Position numbers and translations under genes: made by a program. Source: Kosakonia sp. SMBL-WEM22 (GTDB taxonomy: Bacteria; Pseudomonadota; Gammaproteobacteria; Enterobacterales; Enterobacteriaceae). From it: a DNA stretch of 64,000 nucleotides. Shown here in pieces: positions 50,833 through 60,152 of this stretch (positions within the stretch are counted from its first letter, which is position 1; each line of letters opens with the position of its first letter). Where the stretch lies: positions 1,550,001 through 1,614,000 of the forward strand of contig NZ_CP051488.1 in the NCBI RefSeq assembly GCF_014490785.1. Direction: 5' to 3'. The notes below the pieces were generated by a model. The model saw only the letters and a program-made list of their open reading frames with translations, was not told the DNA's origin and did not search any database.

Positions 50833-52220
50833 AACACCTCCCCATTACTGGCGATAACCTGCTGATACCAACTAAAGCTGCGCTTCTTGCTGCGCTTGAG
50901 CGTACCGTTGCCCTCATTATCTTTATCGACATAGATAAAGCCGTAGCGCTTTTTCATCTCGCCGGTGCCGGCGCTGACAATATCAATCGGTCCCCACCAG
51001 GTGTAGCCCATAATCTCGCAGCCATCCGCGATCGCCTCGGCCATCGCCTGAATATGGCGTCGGCCATAATCGATGCGCGCCTGGTCATTAATCTCGCCGT
51101 TGGTCTCCACCTCATCAACGCCGCCATAGCCGTTTTCAACGATAAACAGCGGCTTGCGGTAGCGATCCGCCAGCTCATTACAGACGATACGAAAACCAAG
51201 GGGATCGATAGGCCAGCCCCACTCGGTCTTCTCAAGGAATGGGTTATCCAGCCCGGCGGTGCCGCCGGTATCGACGCGGAACTGCCCGCCCGCCTGGTGC
51301 AGCACGCTGCGGTAGTAGCTAAAGCCGAGGTAATCAGAAGGGTACGCCTTCAGCAGTTGCATATCGCCCTCTGCCGTCTCCAGCTTCACCCCCAGATCGT
51401 TCAGCAGCCGTTTAGCGTAAGCCGGATACTCGCCCAGCATCATCACATCGGAAAAGAGCAGCGAGCGGCGGCGCAGCTGCATGGTCGAGAAGATATCCTC
51501 CGGGTTGCAGCTCGCCGGGTAGACGGTGCTCAGCGACAACATACAGCCGATAAGCGCATTGGGCATGATCTCGTGGCAGAGCTTATTTGCCAGCGCATTG
51601 GCAACGAACTGATGGTGGTTCGCCTGCCAAATTTCCTGCGGGCTGGCGTCAACATCCACCGCGCCGGTGGCGAACGGCATGCGGTTCATGTTGTTCAGCT
51701 CATTAAAGGTCATCCAGTATTTGACCTTACCCTGATAACGGCGGAACACCGTCTCGCAGTAGCGGGTGAAGAAGTCGATAAGCTGGCGGTTTTTCCAGCC
51801 GCCATACTCCTGGTAGAGCGCCAGCGGCGTTTCGTAATGGGAGAGCGTGATCACTGGCTCAATGCCGTACTTCAGCAGCTCATCAAACAGGTTGTCGTAA
51901 AATTGCAGCCCCGCCTCGTTGGGCGTGGTCTCATCCCCGCGCGGGAAGATGCGCGACCAGGCAATCGAGGTGCGAAAGCATTTGAATCCCATCTCGGCGA
52001 AGAGCGCCACATCTTCTTTGTAGTGATGGTAAAAGTCGACCGCCTGGTGGCTGGCGTAGTAGAGGTTCGGGTCGATCACCGCATCATGTTTACCGGAGGC
52101 GATCCCGCCGCGCACCACGTCGGCGATAGAGGGCCCTTTGCCATCTTCATCCCACGCGCCTTCTGCCTGATTGGCGGCAATCGCGCCGCCCCATAAAAAG
52201 TCGTTTGGAAAAACAGACAT
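50829..52220 (-). CDS. 6-phospho-beta-glucosidase, glycoside hydrolase family 1 (second in operon)
   Basis: 463 aa GH1 enzyme. N-terminal signature FLWGGAIAANQAEGAW, acid/base Glu174 in TFNELNN, and nucleophile Glu362 in IVENGYGG. SKKRSFSWYQQVIASNGE near the end is typical of phospho-beta-glucosidases and includes the phosphate-binding Ser/Lys region. It splits phosphorylated aryl- or di-glucosides imported by the PTS. Starts 10 bp after the first GH1 gene with AAGGAG between; the stop codon falls within a REP element. Confidence 0.88.
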   Translation of the reverse strand: MSVFPNDFLWGGAIAANQAEGAWDEDGKGPSIADVVRGGIASGKHDAVIDPNLYYASHQAVDFYHHYKEDVALFAEMGFKCFRTSIAWSRIFPRGDETTPNEAGLQFYDNLFDELLKYGIEPVITLSHYETPLALYQEYGGWKNRQLIDFFTRYCETVFRRYQGKVKYWMTFNELNNMNRMPFATGAVDVDASPQEIWQANHHQFVANALANKLCHEIMPNALIGCMLSLSTVYPASCNPEDIFSTMQLRRRSLLFSDVMMLGEYPAYAKRLLNDLGVKLETAEGDMQLLKAYPSDYLGFSYYRSVLHQAGGQFRVDTGGTAGLDNPFLEKTEWGWPIDPLGFRIVCNELADRYRKPLFIVENGYGGVDEVETNGEINDQARIDYGRRHIQAMAEAIADGCEIMGYTWWGPIDIVSAGTGEMKKRYGFIYVDKDNEGNGTLKRSKKRSFSWYQQVIASNGEVL

Positions 52221-52229
52221 ATCCGCTCC

Positions 52230-53702
52230 TTAATCCGCTAAGTCTTCGCCGTTGGAGGCGATCAGTTTTTTATACCAGTGGTAGCTTTTCTTCAGCGAGC
52301 GCGCCTGGCTGCCGTTGCCCATATCATCCTGATCGACATAGATAAAGCCGTAGCGCTTGGAGATTTGCGCCGTCCCGGCGCTCACCACATCAATCGGCCC
52401 CCACCAGGTGTAACCGAAGAGATCGACGCCGTCGGCAATCGCCTCCTGCATCTGCACCACGTGCTGGCGCAGGTAGTCGATACGGTAATCGTCATCAATA
52501 GAGCCATCGGGGTTGACGGTATCCACCGCGCCAAGACCGTTCTCGGCAATAAACAGCGGCTTCTGGTAGCGGTCATAGAGCTGATTGAGCGCCAGCCGCA
52601 GCCCTTTCGGATCGATCTGCCAGCCCCATTCGCTGGTAGTGAGGTGCGGGTTACGAATACCCCCGGTGATCAGGTTGCCTTCTGCACCGTCATGCAATGC
52701 CGGGTTGGCGCTGACGGTGCTCGACATGTAGTAACTGAACGAGACGAAATCGACCGGGTGCTGGCGCAGGATCTCATCATCACCCACCACTTTTTGCAGT
52801 GTCACCCCTTTTTCCGCCAGCATCCGATCGGTGTAGGCGGGGTAGTAACCGCGCGCCTGCACGTCGCTGAAGAAAAGGGAGACGCGCTGCATCTCTTCGC
52901 AGGCCTGCAAATCATCGGGGTGGCAGGTGTGCGGATAGAGCATCTGGTAGCTGATCATGCAGCCCATCTGCGAGCCGGGAATAATGGCGTGGCACGCTTT
53001 GGTGGCGAGCGCGCTGGCAACAAACTGGTGGTGCGCGCCCTGGTACTTATCCTGCTCGAGATGCGGGTTGTCCTCCTCAATCACCCCGACGCTGACATAG
53101 GGGTGATGCTTCACACAGTTGATCTCGTTAAAGGTCATCCAGTACTTCACCTTTTTGCGATAGCGCGTAAAGACGGTGGTGGCGAAGCGGACATAAAAAT
53201 CGACCAGTTGGCGGTTCGGCCAGCCGCCGTAATCGGTAACCAGCGCCAGCGGCATCTCGTAGTGGGAGAGCGAGACAATCGGCTCGATGCCGTGCGCGCG
53301 TAGTGTGTCGAACACCTCATCATAAAACGCCAGGCCTGCTTCGTTGGGCGTGGTCTCATCGCCGCGCGGGAAGATGCGCGTCCAGGCAATCGACATACGA
53401 AAACACGTAAAGCCCATACCGGCGAACAGCGCGATGTCCTCTTTGAAGTGGTGGTAGAAGTCGTTGCCTTTGCGCTTCGGGTAGTATTTTTTGCTGTCAG
53501 GATCCTGCGCTTCGCGCACCTGCGCGTGGGTCATGCCGAGCCACTGATCGAGCCAGCGCTCGCGCGGGGTGTTGATATCGAAGGTGTAGACATCGGAGAC
53601 GGAGAGCCCTTTGCCATCGACGTTCCATGCCCCTTCAAGCTGATTGGCCGCCGTTGCGCCGCCCCATAAAAACCCTTCCGGAAATGATTTCGAATAAGCC
53701 AC
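52230..53702 (-). CDS. 6-phospho-beta-glucosidase, glycoside hydrolase family 1 (first in operon)
   Basis: 490 aa GH1 enzyme. Signature FLWGGATAANQLEGAW, acid/base Glu193 in TFNEINC, and nucleophile Glu387 in IAENGLGAVD. SLKKSYHWYKKLIASNGEDL matches BglA/AscB-type phospho-beta-glucosidases. It has an insertion near 45-80 (ERWLDQWLGMTHAQVREAQ) that its downstream paralogue lacks, so the two probably differ in substrate. Located 12 bp after the PTS transporter gene. Confidence 0.9.
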   Translation of the reverse strand: MAYSKSFPEGFLWGGATAANQLEGAWNVDGKGLSVSDVYTFDINTPRERWLDQWLGMTHAQVREAQDPDSKKYYPKRKGNDFYHHFKEDIALFAGMGFTCFRMSIAWTRIFPRGDETTPNEAGLAFYDEVFDTLRAHGIEPIVSLSHYEMPLALVTDYGGWPNRQLVDFYVRFATTVFTRYRKKVKYWMTFNEINCVKHHPYVSVGVIEEDNPHLEQDKYQGAHHQFVASALATKACHAIIPGSQMGCMISYQMLYPHTCHPDDLQACEEMQRVSLFFSDVQARGYYPAYTDRMLAEKGVTLQKVVGDDEILRQHPVDFVSFSYYMSSTVSANPALHDGAEGNLITGGIRNPHLTTSEWGWQIDPKGLRLALNQLYDRYQKPLFIAENGLGAVDTVNPDGSIDDDYRIDYLRQHVVQMQEAIADGVDLFGYTWWGPIDVVSAGTAQISKRYGFIYVDQDDMGNGSQARSLKKSYHWYKKLIASNGEDLAD

Positions 53703-53713
53703 TGGTGTGCTCC

Positions 53714-55546
53714 TTATGCCGCGCTTGCGGTCAATGTGAGAAATGCGTCCCGGCTGGCGACATCGCCATCTGTTTTTACCGGGCTGATATCGCCGTACTG
53801 TTCGCTGTTGGTGACTACCACGATCACGCTCGGATCGATCCCCTCTGCCCGCAGGGCGGCGAGATCGAAGCTGACCAGCAGATCGCCCACTTCGACGTTC
53901 TGTCCGGCCTCAATATGGCTGGTGAAGTGCTTGCCGCCGAGCTTCACGGTATCAATACCGATGTGGATGAGGATCTCGGCACCGGTGTCACTCTCCAGCG
54001 CCAGCGCGTGGTGGGTTTCAAACAGCGACTCGACCTTGCCGTTGACCGGGGAACGCAGCTCGCCGTTACTCGGGTCGATAGCCAGACCTTTGCCGAAAAT
54101 CTCATCGGCAAAGACCGGGTCGCTCAGGGTATTGAGGGGTTTTAGCGTGCCGCTGACCGGGGCGAAGAGCCGCTCCTCCTCGCGCGCGATCTTCACCGGG
54201 CTGACGCCCGCCACCACCTTCTCTTCAAAACCGAGGATCACCGTCAGCACGGCGGCGGAGACAAAGGAGAGCGCGATACTGACCACCGCCCAGAGAAAGG
54301 TCGGGCCGACCAGCGCTGGCAGGCCGGGCAAGCCGCTGAGGGCAAAGGCGTAGGTTTTCACCCCCATCGCCATGGCAAAGCCGCCGCCAATCGCGCCGCC
54401 CAGCAGCGCGGCGGCAAAGGGGCGTTTGTAGCGGATATTGACGCCATACATCGCCGGTTCGGTGATGCCCATCATCGCGCTGAAGCTGGTGGAGAGCGCC
54501 AGCGACTTCAGCTTCTTATCACGTGCGCGGATAAACACGCCGAAAGCGGCACCCGCCTGGCCGAGGTTGGCGACATAAAAGAGGATTTTGAACGGGTCGA
54601 AGCCCATGGTGCTAATGTTGTTGATCATGATCGGCACCAGCACATAGTGCATGCCGGTAATGATAATCATCGACAGCGTGCCGCCCACCACCACGCCCGC
54701 GACGATGCCCATATTCTCCACCAGCCAGATAATGCCGCCGGAGAGCGCATTGCCAGCGAAAATACCCAGCGGCCCTATAACCATCAGCGTAATCGGCGCG
54801 ACAATCACCAGGCTTAGCAGCGGGACAAACATCGTTTTCAGCACGCCGGGCATGATGCGGTCAATCAGCTTCTCCACCCGGCTTAACAGCCACACCGCCA
54901 GCAGAATCGGGATCACCGTCGAGGCATAATTGACCGTCGGCACCGGCAGGCCGAGAAAGCTCACCGGCACACCGGATTTAAACAGCGTCTGGATCGCCGG
55001 GTGGAAGAGGGTAGCAGCGAGTGCCACGGCAACATAGGGGTTAGCACCAAACTTATTCCCGGCGCTGAAGGCCAGCGCCAGCGGCATAAAGTAGAAGACC
55101 CCATCGCTGATGGCGAGCAGGATCTGGTAAGTCTGATTACTGGTCTGAAGCCACTGCATGGCGACCATCAGTGCCAGCACCCCTTTCAGGATCCCGGCCC
55201 CGGCAATCGCCGGAATGATCGGTGAGAAGATGCTCGATAACCCCTCCAGCACCACCGACACCGGGTTACGCCGTTTGCTGCTGCTGGCGCTGGAGGAGAC
55301 GCCGGGGAGTTGCGCGAGCAGCGCTTCGCAGAGCGGGGCGACCTCATTACCGATAATCAACTGGTACTGATCGCCGGAGATATTCACGCCGATCACGCCA
55401 TCCAGCGCTTCCAGCGCCGCGCGGTCGACCTTGTCATGGTCATGAAGGAGAAAACGCAGGCGGGTGATGCAGTGAAACAGCGACAGGATATTCTCCTTGC
55501 CGCCGATGTGCGCAATGATCTTCTGCGCGGTTTGCGGGTAGTTCAT
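53714..55546 (-). CDS. PTS beta-glucoside transporter subunit IIBCA
   Basis: 610 aa from ATG 55546, which has GGAGG at a proper 7-8 nt; the ATG at 55552 is too close to it. Domain order B-C-A as in BglF: EIIB phosphocysteine Cys26 in LFHCITRLRF, an EIIC membrane domain with about ten helices (about 95-440, including GITEPAMYGVNIRYKRPF), and EIIA with phosphohistidine near 528 in ILIHIGIDTV. It imports and phosphorylates beta-glucosides and, by analogy to BglF, phosphorylates the upstream antiterminator. Confidence 0.92.
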   Translation of the reverse strand: MNYPQTAQKIIAHIGGKENILSLFHCITRLRFLLHDHDKVDRAALEALDGVIGVNISGDQYQLIIGNEVAPLCEALLAQLPGVSSSASSSKRRNPVSVVLEGLSSIFSPIIPAIAGAGILKGVLALMVAMQWLQTSNQTYQILLAISDGVFYFMPLALAFSAGNKFGANPYVAVALAATLFHPAIQTLFKSGVPVSFLGLPVPTVNYASTVIPILLAVWLLSRVEKLIDRIMPGVLKTMFVPLLSLVIVAPITLMVIGPLGIFAGNALSGGIIWLVENMGIVAGVVVGGTLSMIIITGMHYVLVPIMINNISTMGFDPFKILFYVANLGQAGAAFGVFIRARDKKLKSLALSTSFSAMMGITEPAMYGVNIRYKRPFAAALLGGAIGGGFAMAMGVKTYAFALSGLPGLPALVGPTFLWAVVSIALSFVSAAVLTVILGFEEKVVAGVSPVKIAREEERLFAPVSGTLKPLNTLSDPVFADEIFGKGLAIDPSNGELRSPVNGKVESLFETHHALALESDTGAEILIHIGIDTVKLGGKHFTSHIEAGQNVEVGDLLVSFDLAALRAEGIDPSVIVVVTNSEQYGDISPVKTDGDVASRDAFLTLTASAA

Positions 55547-55584
55547 GCTCATTCCTCCAGACAGACGCCCGATTTTCTGGCGTC

Positions 55585-55654
55585 ATCAACAAACACCGGC
55601 CATGGCCGATACCTTGTTTCCTCTGGGGTTTGCCTGATTTAACAGTAACAAGCC
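55585..55654 (-). promoter_or_regulatory. RAT antiterminator site and terminator between bglG-like and PTS genes
   Basis: On the minus strand GGCTTGTTACTG-N6-CAGGCAAACCC (55654-55626) fits the BglG-family RAT (TTGTTACTG...CAGGCAAAACC). Its 3' part CAAACCCC (55632-55625) can instead pair with GGTGTTTG (55597-55590) around an inner CGGCCATGGCCG hairpin, forming a terminator. The two structures exclude each other. Confidence 0.82.
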
Positions 55655-55705
55655 TGGATGGAATTCATTTTTTCACGTAGCAGGCATATCTGCCTGCCGG
55701 GTGAA

Positions 55706-56542
55706 TTACGCCGACCGCTGCACCACGTTTTCGATATGCACGGTCAGATAAAGCTTCTCGGAGTTGCTCATGGTGTGGTGATAATGTTTGCCGACAAACT
55801 CGCTGATGGCGTTAACGCACTTCAGCGTTGTCTGGTAGCGGCGCTCAACCATGGCAAATAACTCCTCGTCATCGTTGTTTAATACCTCCCCGGCAATCAC
55901 CCGCTGCGCGAAAAATTTTAAGTGGGTAATAAAGCGCTGGTAATTAAGGGTGTGCTCATCGGGCGGCAGGGTAAAAAAGTATCTGACGATATTCTGCAGC
56001 TGATAAATAAGCCGGGTGATCTGCGTGGTTTTTCCCATCGTATCGTTCAGCCCGGCGTTCACAATATGCAGGGCGATACTGCACGCTTCGCTGTCTGGTA
56101 ATAATGTGCCGGTGCGCGCCACCACCATCCCCAGCGCCTGGCGGCCGAGAGCGTACTCTGCGGTGTAGAAGTGGCGCACTTCCCACTCCAGCGGGTTGGC
56201 TAAACTCTCGCCTTTTTCACTGCGCTGGAGGGCAAAATGGAGGTGATCGGCAAGGGTGACATACAGCCCGTCGCTCAATTTATGCGGCAGCGTTTCGCGC
56301 GCGAGGGCGACAATATCCGCCGTTAACTGGACAATTTCCACCGGCACTTCGCTCACCAGATCTTTAAAACGGGCCGAGAGCTGGGAGTCTTTCAGGTGGA
56401 ATATCTTCTCGATGGCGTCCATATTGACGCGGTCACCGCTTTGGGTATTAAACCCGAGGCCGCGCCCGGTGAGAATTACCTCAAAGCCGTGCTCATCGAG
56501 GGCGCTGACAACGTTATTATTTAATATTTGTTTGACCAGCAT
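55706..56542 (-). CDS. BglG/LicT-family transcription antiterminator
   Basis: 278 aa from ATG 56542, with AGGAG 8 nt upstream; the longer frame start at 56599 lies within the leader terminator. An N-terminal RNA-binding domain (MLVKQILNNNVVSALDEHG...GRGLGF, about 1-55) and two PTS regulation domains (about 70-170 and 175-278) with conserved His in LTLADHLHFAL-like and IALHIVNA motifs. When dephosphorylated by the loaded transporter it binds RAT RNA and lets transcription through. RAT sites lie on both sides of the gene. Confidence 0.92.
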   Translation of the reverse strand: MLVKQILNNNVVSALDEHGFEVILTGRGLGFNTQSGDRVNMDAIEKIFHLKDSQLSARFKDLVSEVPVEIVQLTADIVALARETLPHKLSDGLYVTLADHLHFALQRSEKGESLANPLEWEVRHFYTAEYALGRQALGMVVARTGTLLPDSEACSIALHIVNAGLNDTMGKTTQITRLIYQLQNIVRYFFTLPPDEHTLNYQRFITHLKFFAQRVIAGEVLNNDDEELFAMVERRYQTTLKCVNAISEFVGKHYHHTMSNSEKLYLTVHIENVVQRSA

Positions 56543-56558
56543 CGCCAACTCCTGCAAA

Positions 56559-56646
56559 CAAAAACGGGCAAAACGTAAATACAGCCCGGGACGGATCAAT
56601 CCCCTCAGTCTGCATTTAGGTTTTGCCCGATATTCGGTAACAAGCG
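56559..56646 (-). promoter_or_regulatory. RAT site overlapping the leader terminator of the bgl-type operon
   Basis: On the minus strand the RAT CGCTTGTTACCG-N5-GGGCAAAACC (56646-56618) ends in CGGGCAAAAC, which is also the left arm of a perfect 10-bp terminator stem with GTTTTGCCCG (56574-56565), followed by TTTTTG. This is the classic BglG-type switch ahead of the first gene. Confidence 0.9.
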
Positions 56647-56682
56647 TAATGCAGATAAAAAGCTAGCATTGACCATATAAAT

Positions 56683-56742
56683 GTTCAACGCGTCGGGAAG
56701 CGGTTTCATAAATGGATCTGCCAATTTGTGATCGGCTTTGCG
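56683..56742 (-). promoter_or_regulatory. Possible promoter and CRP half-site of the bgl-type operon
   Basis: TTGAAC (minus, 56688-56683) could be a -35 with TAGCTT 17 bp on. TGTGATCGGCTTTGCGA (56727-56742 region) has one good CRP half-site (TGTGA) and one poor one. E. coli bgl is CRP-dependent. Weak evidence. Confidence 0.35.
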
Positions 56743-56874
56743 AAAAGTATCGTCTGCCTGACGCGCAGCGCTGCCCGTAAGCCTGGTGAGCGGTTGAACC
56801 CTATCGCGCGATTTACGAGCAGGCTTCCATAACGGCAAAAAGCGTTCGCCCCTGCGGGTGAAAAAGTGCCACAA

Positions 56875-56894
56875 TAGTGGCCGTTTATACAGTG
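56875..56894 (+). promoter_or_regulatory. Degenerate LexA box of dinG
   Basis: TAGTG-N10-CAGTG aligns with the E. coli dinG LexA box, but the left half-site reads GTG rather than CTG/TTG. It ends 14 bp before the dinG ATG. LexA control is likely but may be weaker. Confidence 0.6.
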
Positions 56895-56908
56895 TTTCAG
56901 GTTATCGA

Positions 56909-59050
56909 ATGGCCCTTACCGCCGCGTTAAAAGCGCAAATTGCCGCCTGGTATAAGGCGTTGCAACAACAGATCCCGGACTTTATCCCCCGCGCGCCGCA
57001 GCGTCAGATGATTGCTGACGTGGCAAAAACGCTGGCGGGCGATGAGGGCCGCCATCTGGCGATTGAAGCGCCGACCGGGGTCGGAAAAACCCTCTCTTAC
57101 CTTATTCCGGGCATTGCGATTGCCCGTGAAGAGCAGAAAACGCTGGTGGTCAGCACCGCCAACGTCGCGCTACAGGATCAGATCTTCAGTAAAGATCTGC
57201 CGCTGCTGCGCAAAATTATCCCCGATTTACGCTTTACCGCCGCTTTTGGCCGCGGGCGCTATGTCTGCCCGCGCAATCTCGCCGCGCTCGCCAGCAGCGA
57301 TCCCAATCAACAGGATCTGCTGGCCTTTCTCGATGATGAACTGACGCCCGGCAACAAAGAGGAGCAGACGCGCTGCGCATCGCTGAAAGCCGATCTCGAC
57401 AGCTACAAGTGGGATGGCCTGCGCGATCACACCGATAAAGCCATCAGCGACGATCTCTGGCGACGCCTGAGCACCGATAAAGCGGGCTGCCTGAACCGCA
57501 ACTGCCACTACTACCGCGAATGTCCCTTCTTTGTGGCGCGTCGGGAGATCCAGGAAGCGGAAGTGGTGGTTGCCAACCACGCGCTGGTGATGGCGGCGAT
57601 GGAGAGCGAAGCGGTGTTGCCGGAGCCGAAAAACCTGCTGCTGGTGCTTGATGAGGGCCACCATCTGCCGGATGTTGCCCGCGATGCGCTGGAGATGTCA
57701 GCGGAGATCACCGCCGGCTGGTATCAGCTGCAACTCGATCTCTTTACCAAACTGGTCGCAACCTGCCTGGAGCAGTTTCGCCCGAAAACCCTGCCGCCGC
57801 TGGCAACCCCCGAGCGGCTTAACGCCCACTGCGAAGAGCTGTTTGAGCTGATCTCTTCGCTCAATGCGATTCTCAATCTCTACCTCCCCGCTGGGCAGGA
57901 GGCGGAGCACCGCTTTACAATGGGCGAACTGCCGGATGAAGTGATGGAGATCTGCCAGCGGCTAGCGAAACTGACCGAGATGCTGCGCGGGCTGGCGGAG
58001 CTGTTTCTCAACGATCTCAGTGAGAAAACCGGCAGCCATGACGTTGTGCGTCTGCACCGGGTGATTTTGCAGATGAACCGGGCGCTGGGGATGTTTGAGA
58101 GCCAGAGCAAGCTCTGGCGGCTGGCGTCGATGGCGCAGGCCTCCGGCGCGCCGGTCTCCAAATGGGTCACCCGCGAGGTGCGTGACGGGCAGTTGCACCT
58201 GCAGTTTCACTGCGTCGGCATTCGTGTCAGCGACCAGCTGGAAAAACTGCTCTGGCGCAGCGTGCCGCATATCGTCGTCACCTCGGCGACCCTGCGCTCG
58301 CTCAATAGCTTCAACCGTCTGCAGGAGATGAGCGGCCTGAAAGAGAAAGCGGGCGACCGCTTTGTCAGCCTCGACTCGCCTTTCAACCATGTCGAGCAGG
58401 GGAAGATCACTATTCCGCAGATGCGCTACGAGCCGCTGATGGAGAACGAAGAGCAGCATATCGCCGAGATGGCGACCTGGTTTCGTGAGCAGGTGGAGAG
58501 CAAAGCGCACCGCGGGATGCTGGTGCTTTTCGCCAGCCAGCGTGCGATGCAGCTCTTTCTCACCTACGTGCCGGACCTGCGTCTGCTGCTGCTGGTGCAG
58601 GGCGATCAGCCCCGTTACCGGCTGGTGGAGCTGCACCGAAAACGTATCGATGGCGGCGAGCGCAGCGTGCTGGTGGGCCTGCAATCCTTTGCCGAGGGGC
58701 TGGATCTGAAGGGGGATTACCTCACGCAGGTACATATCCATAAGATTGCCTTCCCGCCCATCGACAGCCCGGTGGTGATCACCGAAGGCGAGTGGCTCAA
58801 AAGCCTTAAGCGTTATCCCTTTGAAGTGCAGAGCCTGCCAAGCGCCTCGTTCAACCTCATTCAGCAGGTGGGGCGCCTGATCCGCAGCCATGAGTGTCGC
58901 GGTGAAGTGGTGATCTACGATAAGCGGCTATTGACCAAGAGTTATGGGAAACGCCTGCTTGATGCACTGCCAATATTTCCAATTTCCCAACCGCCGATGC
59001 CTGACGTTATAGTGAAGAAACCAGAACAGAAGCGCCGCAAGCGCCGTTAA
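56909..59050 (+). CDS. dinG: ATP-dependent DNA helicase DinG
   Basis: 713 aa from ATG 56909 (MALTAALKAQIAAWYKALQ); an ATG at 56858 is upstream of the LexA box. XPD-like Fe-S helicase: Walker A EAPTGVGKT (Lys60), first cluster ligand Cys120 in GRYVC, further cysteines in CLNRNCHYYRECPFF, DEGHH box, and motif VI QQVGRLIRS. It unwinds R-loops and D-loops at replication-transcription conflicts. ybiB follows 25 bp downstream, so they are probably co-transcribed. Confidence 0.96.
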   Translation: MALTAALKAQIAAWYKALQQQIPDFIPRAPQRQMIADVAKTLAGDEGRHLAIEAPTGVGKTLSYLIPGIAIAREEQKTLVVSTANVALQDQIFSKDLPLLRKIIPDLRFTAAFGRGRYVCPRNLAALASSDPNQQDLLAFLDDELTPGNKEEQTRCASLKADLDSYKWDGLRDHTDKAISDDLWRRLSTDKAGCLNRNCHYYRECPFFVARREIQEAEVVVANHALVMAAMESEAVLPEPKNLLLVLDEGHHLPDVARDALEMSAEITAGWYQLQLDLFTKLVATCLEQFRPKTLPPLATPERLNAHCEELFELISSLNAILNLYLPAGQEAEHRFTMGELPDEVMEICQRLAKLTEMLRGLAELFLNDLSEKTGSHDVVRLHRVILQMNRALGMFESQSKLWRLASMAQASGAPVSKWVTREVRDGQLHLQFHCVGIRVSDQLEKLLWRSVPHIVVTSATLRSLNSFNRLQEMSGLKEKAGDRFVSLDSPFNHVEQGKITIPQMRYEPLMENEEQHIAEMATWFREQVESKAHRGMLVLFASQRAMQLFLTYVPDLRLLLLVQGDQPRYRLVELHRKRIDGGERSVLVGLQSFAEGLDLKGDYLTQVHIHKIAFPPIDSPVVITEGEWLKSLKRYPFEVQSLPSASFNLIQQVGRLIRSHECRGEVVIYDKRLLTKSYGKRLLDALPIFPISQPPMPDVIVKKPEQKRRKRR

Positions 59051-59075
59051 CGATGTGAGCACGCAAGGAGAGTCC

Positions 59076-60044
59076 ATGGATTACCGCACCATCATTAAAG
59101 AGGTTGGCCGGGGGAAAAATCACGCTCGCGACCTTGATATTGACACCGCCCGCAGCCTCTACGCGAGGATGCTCAACGGCGAGGTACCGGAACTGGAGAT
59201 GGGCGCGATCCTGATTGCGCTGCGCATTAAAGGGGAGGGGGAGGCTGAAATGCGTGGCTTCTACGCGGCGATGCAGGATCGCACCATGAAGCTAACGCCG
59301 CCGGTGGCGAAACCGATGCCGGTTGTTATCCCGAGCTATAACGGCGCGCGCAAGCAGGCAAACCTGACGCCGCTGCTGGCGATCCTGCTCAACAAACTGG
59401 GTTTTCCGGTGGTGGTGCACGGCGTTAGCGAAGATCCGACCCGCGTTGTCAGCGAAACCATTTTTGCCCTGTTAGGTATTGAAGCGACGACGCTTGCCGG
59501 ACAGGCGCAGGCGAAGCTGGAAGGGCATCAGCCGGTCTATATTCCGGTAAGCGCCCTCTGCCCACCGCTGGAAGATCAATTGGGGCTGCGCTGGCGCATG
59601 GGCGTGCGCAACAGCGCGCATACGCTGGCAAAGCTGGCGACCCCCTTTGCCGAAGAGGCGGCGCTGCGCCTCTCCAGCGTGTCGCACCCGGAGTACCTCA
59701 CCCGCGTGGGGAAATTCTTTGCTGATATCGGTGGGCGCGGCCTGTTGATGCAGGGCACCGAAGGGGAGGTGTATGCCAACCCGCAGCGCTGCCCGCAGAT
59801 GAACCTTATCGATCCCGCAGGTGAGCGCGTACTCTTTGCCCGCAGCGATGCGGCGCTTGAACCTGCTTCCGGCGGTGCGGCGAAAGATGCAGACAGCACC
59901 GCGCGCTGGATCGAGCACTGCCTGAGCGGACGCGAAGCGGTACCGGAGTCATTAAAAGTGCAGCTGGCCTGCTGCCTGGTGGCGAGCGGCGAAGCGCAAA
60001 CGCTGGAAGAGGGAATGGCGCGCGTCGCGGCGACATTTGGATAA
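59076..60044 (+). CDS. ybiB: YbiB (TrpD2), nucleic-acid-binding glycosyltransferase-3 fold protein
   Basis: 322 aa from ATG 59076, preceded by AAGGAG. Shares the anthranilate phosphoribosyltransferase fold (MDYRTIIKEVGRGKNHARDL; IPSYNGARKQANLTPLLAILL; MGVRNSAHTLAKLATP). E. coli YbiB is a non-specific DNA/RNA-binding homodimer without TrpD activity and belongs to the LexA regulon, which fits its place behind dinG. Confidence 0.93.
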   Translation: MDYRTIIKEVGRGKNHARDLDIDTARSLYARMLNGEVPELEMGAILIALRIKGEGEAEMRGFYAAMQDRTMKLTPPVAKPMPVVIPSYNGARKQANLTPLLAILLNKLGFPVVVHGVSEDPTRVVSETIFALLGIEATTLAGQAQAKLEGHQPVYIPVSALCPPLEDQLGLRWRMGVRNSAHTLAKLATPFAEEAALRLSSVSHPEYLTRVGKFFADIGGRGLLMQGTEGEVYANPQRCPQMNLIDPAGERVLFARSDAALEPASGGAAKDADSTARWIEHCLSGREAVPESLKVQLACCLVASGEAQTLEEGMARVAATFG

Positions 60045-60073
60045 AAAAAAGCCCGTCACAATCCTGGACGGGC
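60043..60073 (-). terminator. Terminator downstream of ybiJ
   Basis: On the minus strand GCCCGTC (60073-60067) pairs with GACGGGC (60057-60051), then eight T (60050-60043). It also lies at the ybiB stop; on the plus strand no T-run follows. Confidence 0.85.
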
Positions 60074-60152
60074 CATGCAAAGGGCAATAAGGGTCAATGA
60101 GGGTGGTGCATCCGGCAGAGGGTTAGAATGCCGGGGTAAAACGCGGGTCTGG

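Noticed and set aside
50342..50932. 196-aa and similar minus-strand frames inside the dispersed repeats (also at 38943-39344 and 61126-61449)
   Set aside because: They read through REP palindromes and differ in length and ends between copies, and no ribosome site precedes them. They are best explained as open frames of the repeat itself.
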